Assembly (NCBI GenBank): GCA_946479615.1
Contig: CAMLGR010000068.1
Location: forward strand, 1-23,815
Length of the DNA: 23,815 nucleotides
Source of the DNA: an uncultured Bacteroidota bacterium
GTDB taxonomy: Bacteria; Bacteroidota; Bacteroidia; Chitinophagales; Chitinophagaceae
Reading direction: 5' to 3'
Shown: one piece after another, positions 22,829 to 23,815 of the stretch
How positions within the stretch are numbered: the first letter of the stretch is position 1
How the letters are laid out: each line of letters opens with the position of its first letter
Notes under the pieces: model-generated
Told to the model about the DNA's origin: nothing
Seen by the model: only the letters and a program-made list of their open reading frames with translations
Database searches by the model: none
Made by a program: the position numbers and the translations under genes

Positions 22829-23815
22829 ATGAAAAAAGAAAATGAAAATGGCGCGGCCGGTGTAAAGGAAATAGCTCGCCTGGCGAAGGTATCTATCGCC
22901 ACGGTGGACCGGGTCATTCATAAGAGGGAAGGTGTTTCGGAAAAGACGAAAAAAAAGATCGAGGCGATCATTGAAAAATTAAATTACCAGCCAAACATAC
23001 TGGCGCAGCGGCTGGCCCTGGCTTCCCGCGGCACTATCCGCCTGGCCGTATTGCTGCCAAATATCTCTGAAGAAACGGAATTCTGGCAGGCGCCTATCGA
23101 AGGTATCCGCCAGGCGCAGGGTGAGATCAAACGGTATAATGTACACATTGAAAATTATTTCTTCGATCAGAACGATCAGCAATCATTCGTCAAACAAATG
23201 GAAGCGCTGACAAAGTACAAACCGGATGGTATTTTATTTACGCCCACGTTTCCTGAAGAATCGGCCAGTTTTATGGCAGAACTGGAAAAAGCATCCACGC
23301 CTTATGTCATGATCAACTCTGATATACCAGGTACGGAAAGTCTTTGTTATATCGGACCCGATATCCTGCATAGCGGGTACCTGTCAGCGCAACTGGTTCA
23401 CTATTGCATCAATGAAGGAGAGAAAGTCCTTATCGCCAATATTGCAGGAGAGATCGACAACAACTATGCGATCCTGCGGAAAGAAGAAGGGTTCAGGAAT
23501 TATTTTACGAACAATAAGTTGTCAAACGAACTGATCTCTTTTAATACAACACAAACGGACTATGCCTCTGTTTCCCGCAAGCTCGATGAACTGTTGAAAA
23601 AGCAGAAGGGAATCGGCGCTATCCTGGTGACCAATTCCCGTGTATCGGTAGTGGCCCGTTATCTTGCAGAAGAGAAAATCGATCATATCATTTTACTGGG
23701 ATATGATTTTGTAAAAGAAAATGTCAACTATCTTAAAGAAGGCGTTATTGATTTTCTGATCTGTGAAAAGCCACAGGAGCAGGGTTACCGGGGGATCATG
23801 ACCTTATTTCAAACC
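22829..23815 (+). CDS. LacI-family transcriptional regulator (partial, 3' end outside window)
   Basis: The frame is open from ATG 22829 to the last base: 329 codons with no stop, so the gene is cut by the window edge. It has an N-terminal LacI-type helix-turn-helix (residues 12-46, VKEIARLAKVSIATVDRVIH followed by a KREGVSEKTKKKI hinge helix start). A periplasmic-binding-protein-like effector domain follows from about residue 70 (IRLAVLLPNISEETEFWQAP, KPDGILFTPTFPEESA, ILLGYDFVKENV). The recognition helix has TVDRV instead of the more usual TVSRV, a variant seen in a sub-branch of LacI regulators with sugar-type effector domains. The regulated genes are probably beyond the edge. Confidence 0.9.
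   Translation, partial: MKKENENGAAGVKEIARLAKVSIATVDRVIHKREGVSEKTKKKIEAIIEKLNYQPNILAQRLALASRGTIRLAVLLPNISEETEFWQAPIEGIRQAQGEIKRYNVHIENYFFDQNDQQSFVKQMEALTKYKPDGILFTPTFPEESASFMAELEKASTPYVMINSDIPGTESLCYIGPDILHSGYLSAQLVHYCINEGEKVLIANIAGEIDNNYAILRKEEGFRNYFTNNKLSNELISFNTTQTDYASVSRKLDELLKKQKGIGAILVTNSRVSVVARYLAEEKIDHIILLGYDFVKENVNYLKEGVIDFLICEKPQEQGYRGIMTLFQT

Overview
The window looks like chromosomal DNA from a member of the Bacteroidota, most likely Chitinophagaceae-like. This rests on the protein styles (a carboxypeptidase-regulatory/TonB-type outer-membrane barrel, a GH2 enzyme with a lipid-free signal peptide, small lipoproteins, DUF2200), AT-rich starts with few Shine-Dalgarno sequences, a TAnnTTTG-type -7 box before the last gene, and many long palindromic intergenic repeats. 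The assignment is an inference from the sequence, not a database result.

Layout. Positions 1-1825 hold a tRNA-Arg(ACG) with its terminator, three small minus-strand genes of unknown function (one a lipoprotein), a bidirectional terminator and a possible 3' gene remnant. Positions 2018-5083 encode a large secreted GH2 glycosidase. Positions 5084-8581 carry a DUF2200 protein, folE (GTP cyclohydrolase I), a DoxX-like membrane protein, a stand-alone ECF sigma factor and a DUF488/YeaO-like protein, with palindromic repeats in most of the gaps. Positions 8587-15543 form a heme-biosynthesis locus: hemH faces left, and hemA-hemD-hemE-hemF-hemL-hemJ run right as a tight operon with overlaps or gaps of about 20 bases or less. 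Positions 15581-18328 encode an outer-membrane beta-barrel protein on the minus strand. A divergent lutABC lactate-oxidation operon follows (18590-21275). The right end has two unknown proteins of about 100 residues separated by a nested palindrome, and a LacI-family regulator cut by the window edge.

How the genes work together. HemA and HemL make 5-aminolevulinate from Glu-tRNA. HemD and HemE make uroporphyrinogen III and coproporphyrinogen III. HemF (O2-dependent) and HemJ oxidise to protoporphyrin IX, and HemH inserts iron. The HemB and HemC steps are not encoded here. LutABC feeds electrons from L-lactate oxidation. Together with O2-dependent HemF this suggests an aerobic, heme-respiring lifestyle.

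The most unusual material is non-coding. A ~95-101 bp palindromic element built on the word CTATGTG occurs three times within 2 kb, with a conserved asymmetric core. Related inside-out or partial copies lie elsewhere, and a second palindrome uses an analogous word (CTCTGTG). A concentric double inverted repeat sits in the doxX/sigma-factor intergenic region, and four 23-bp tandem repeats end in a hairpin.
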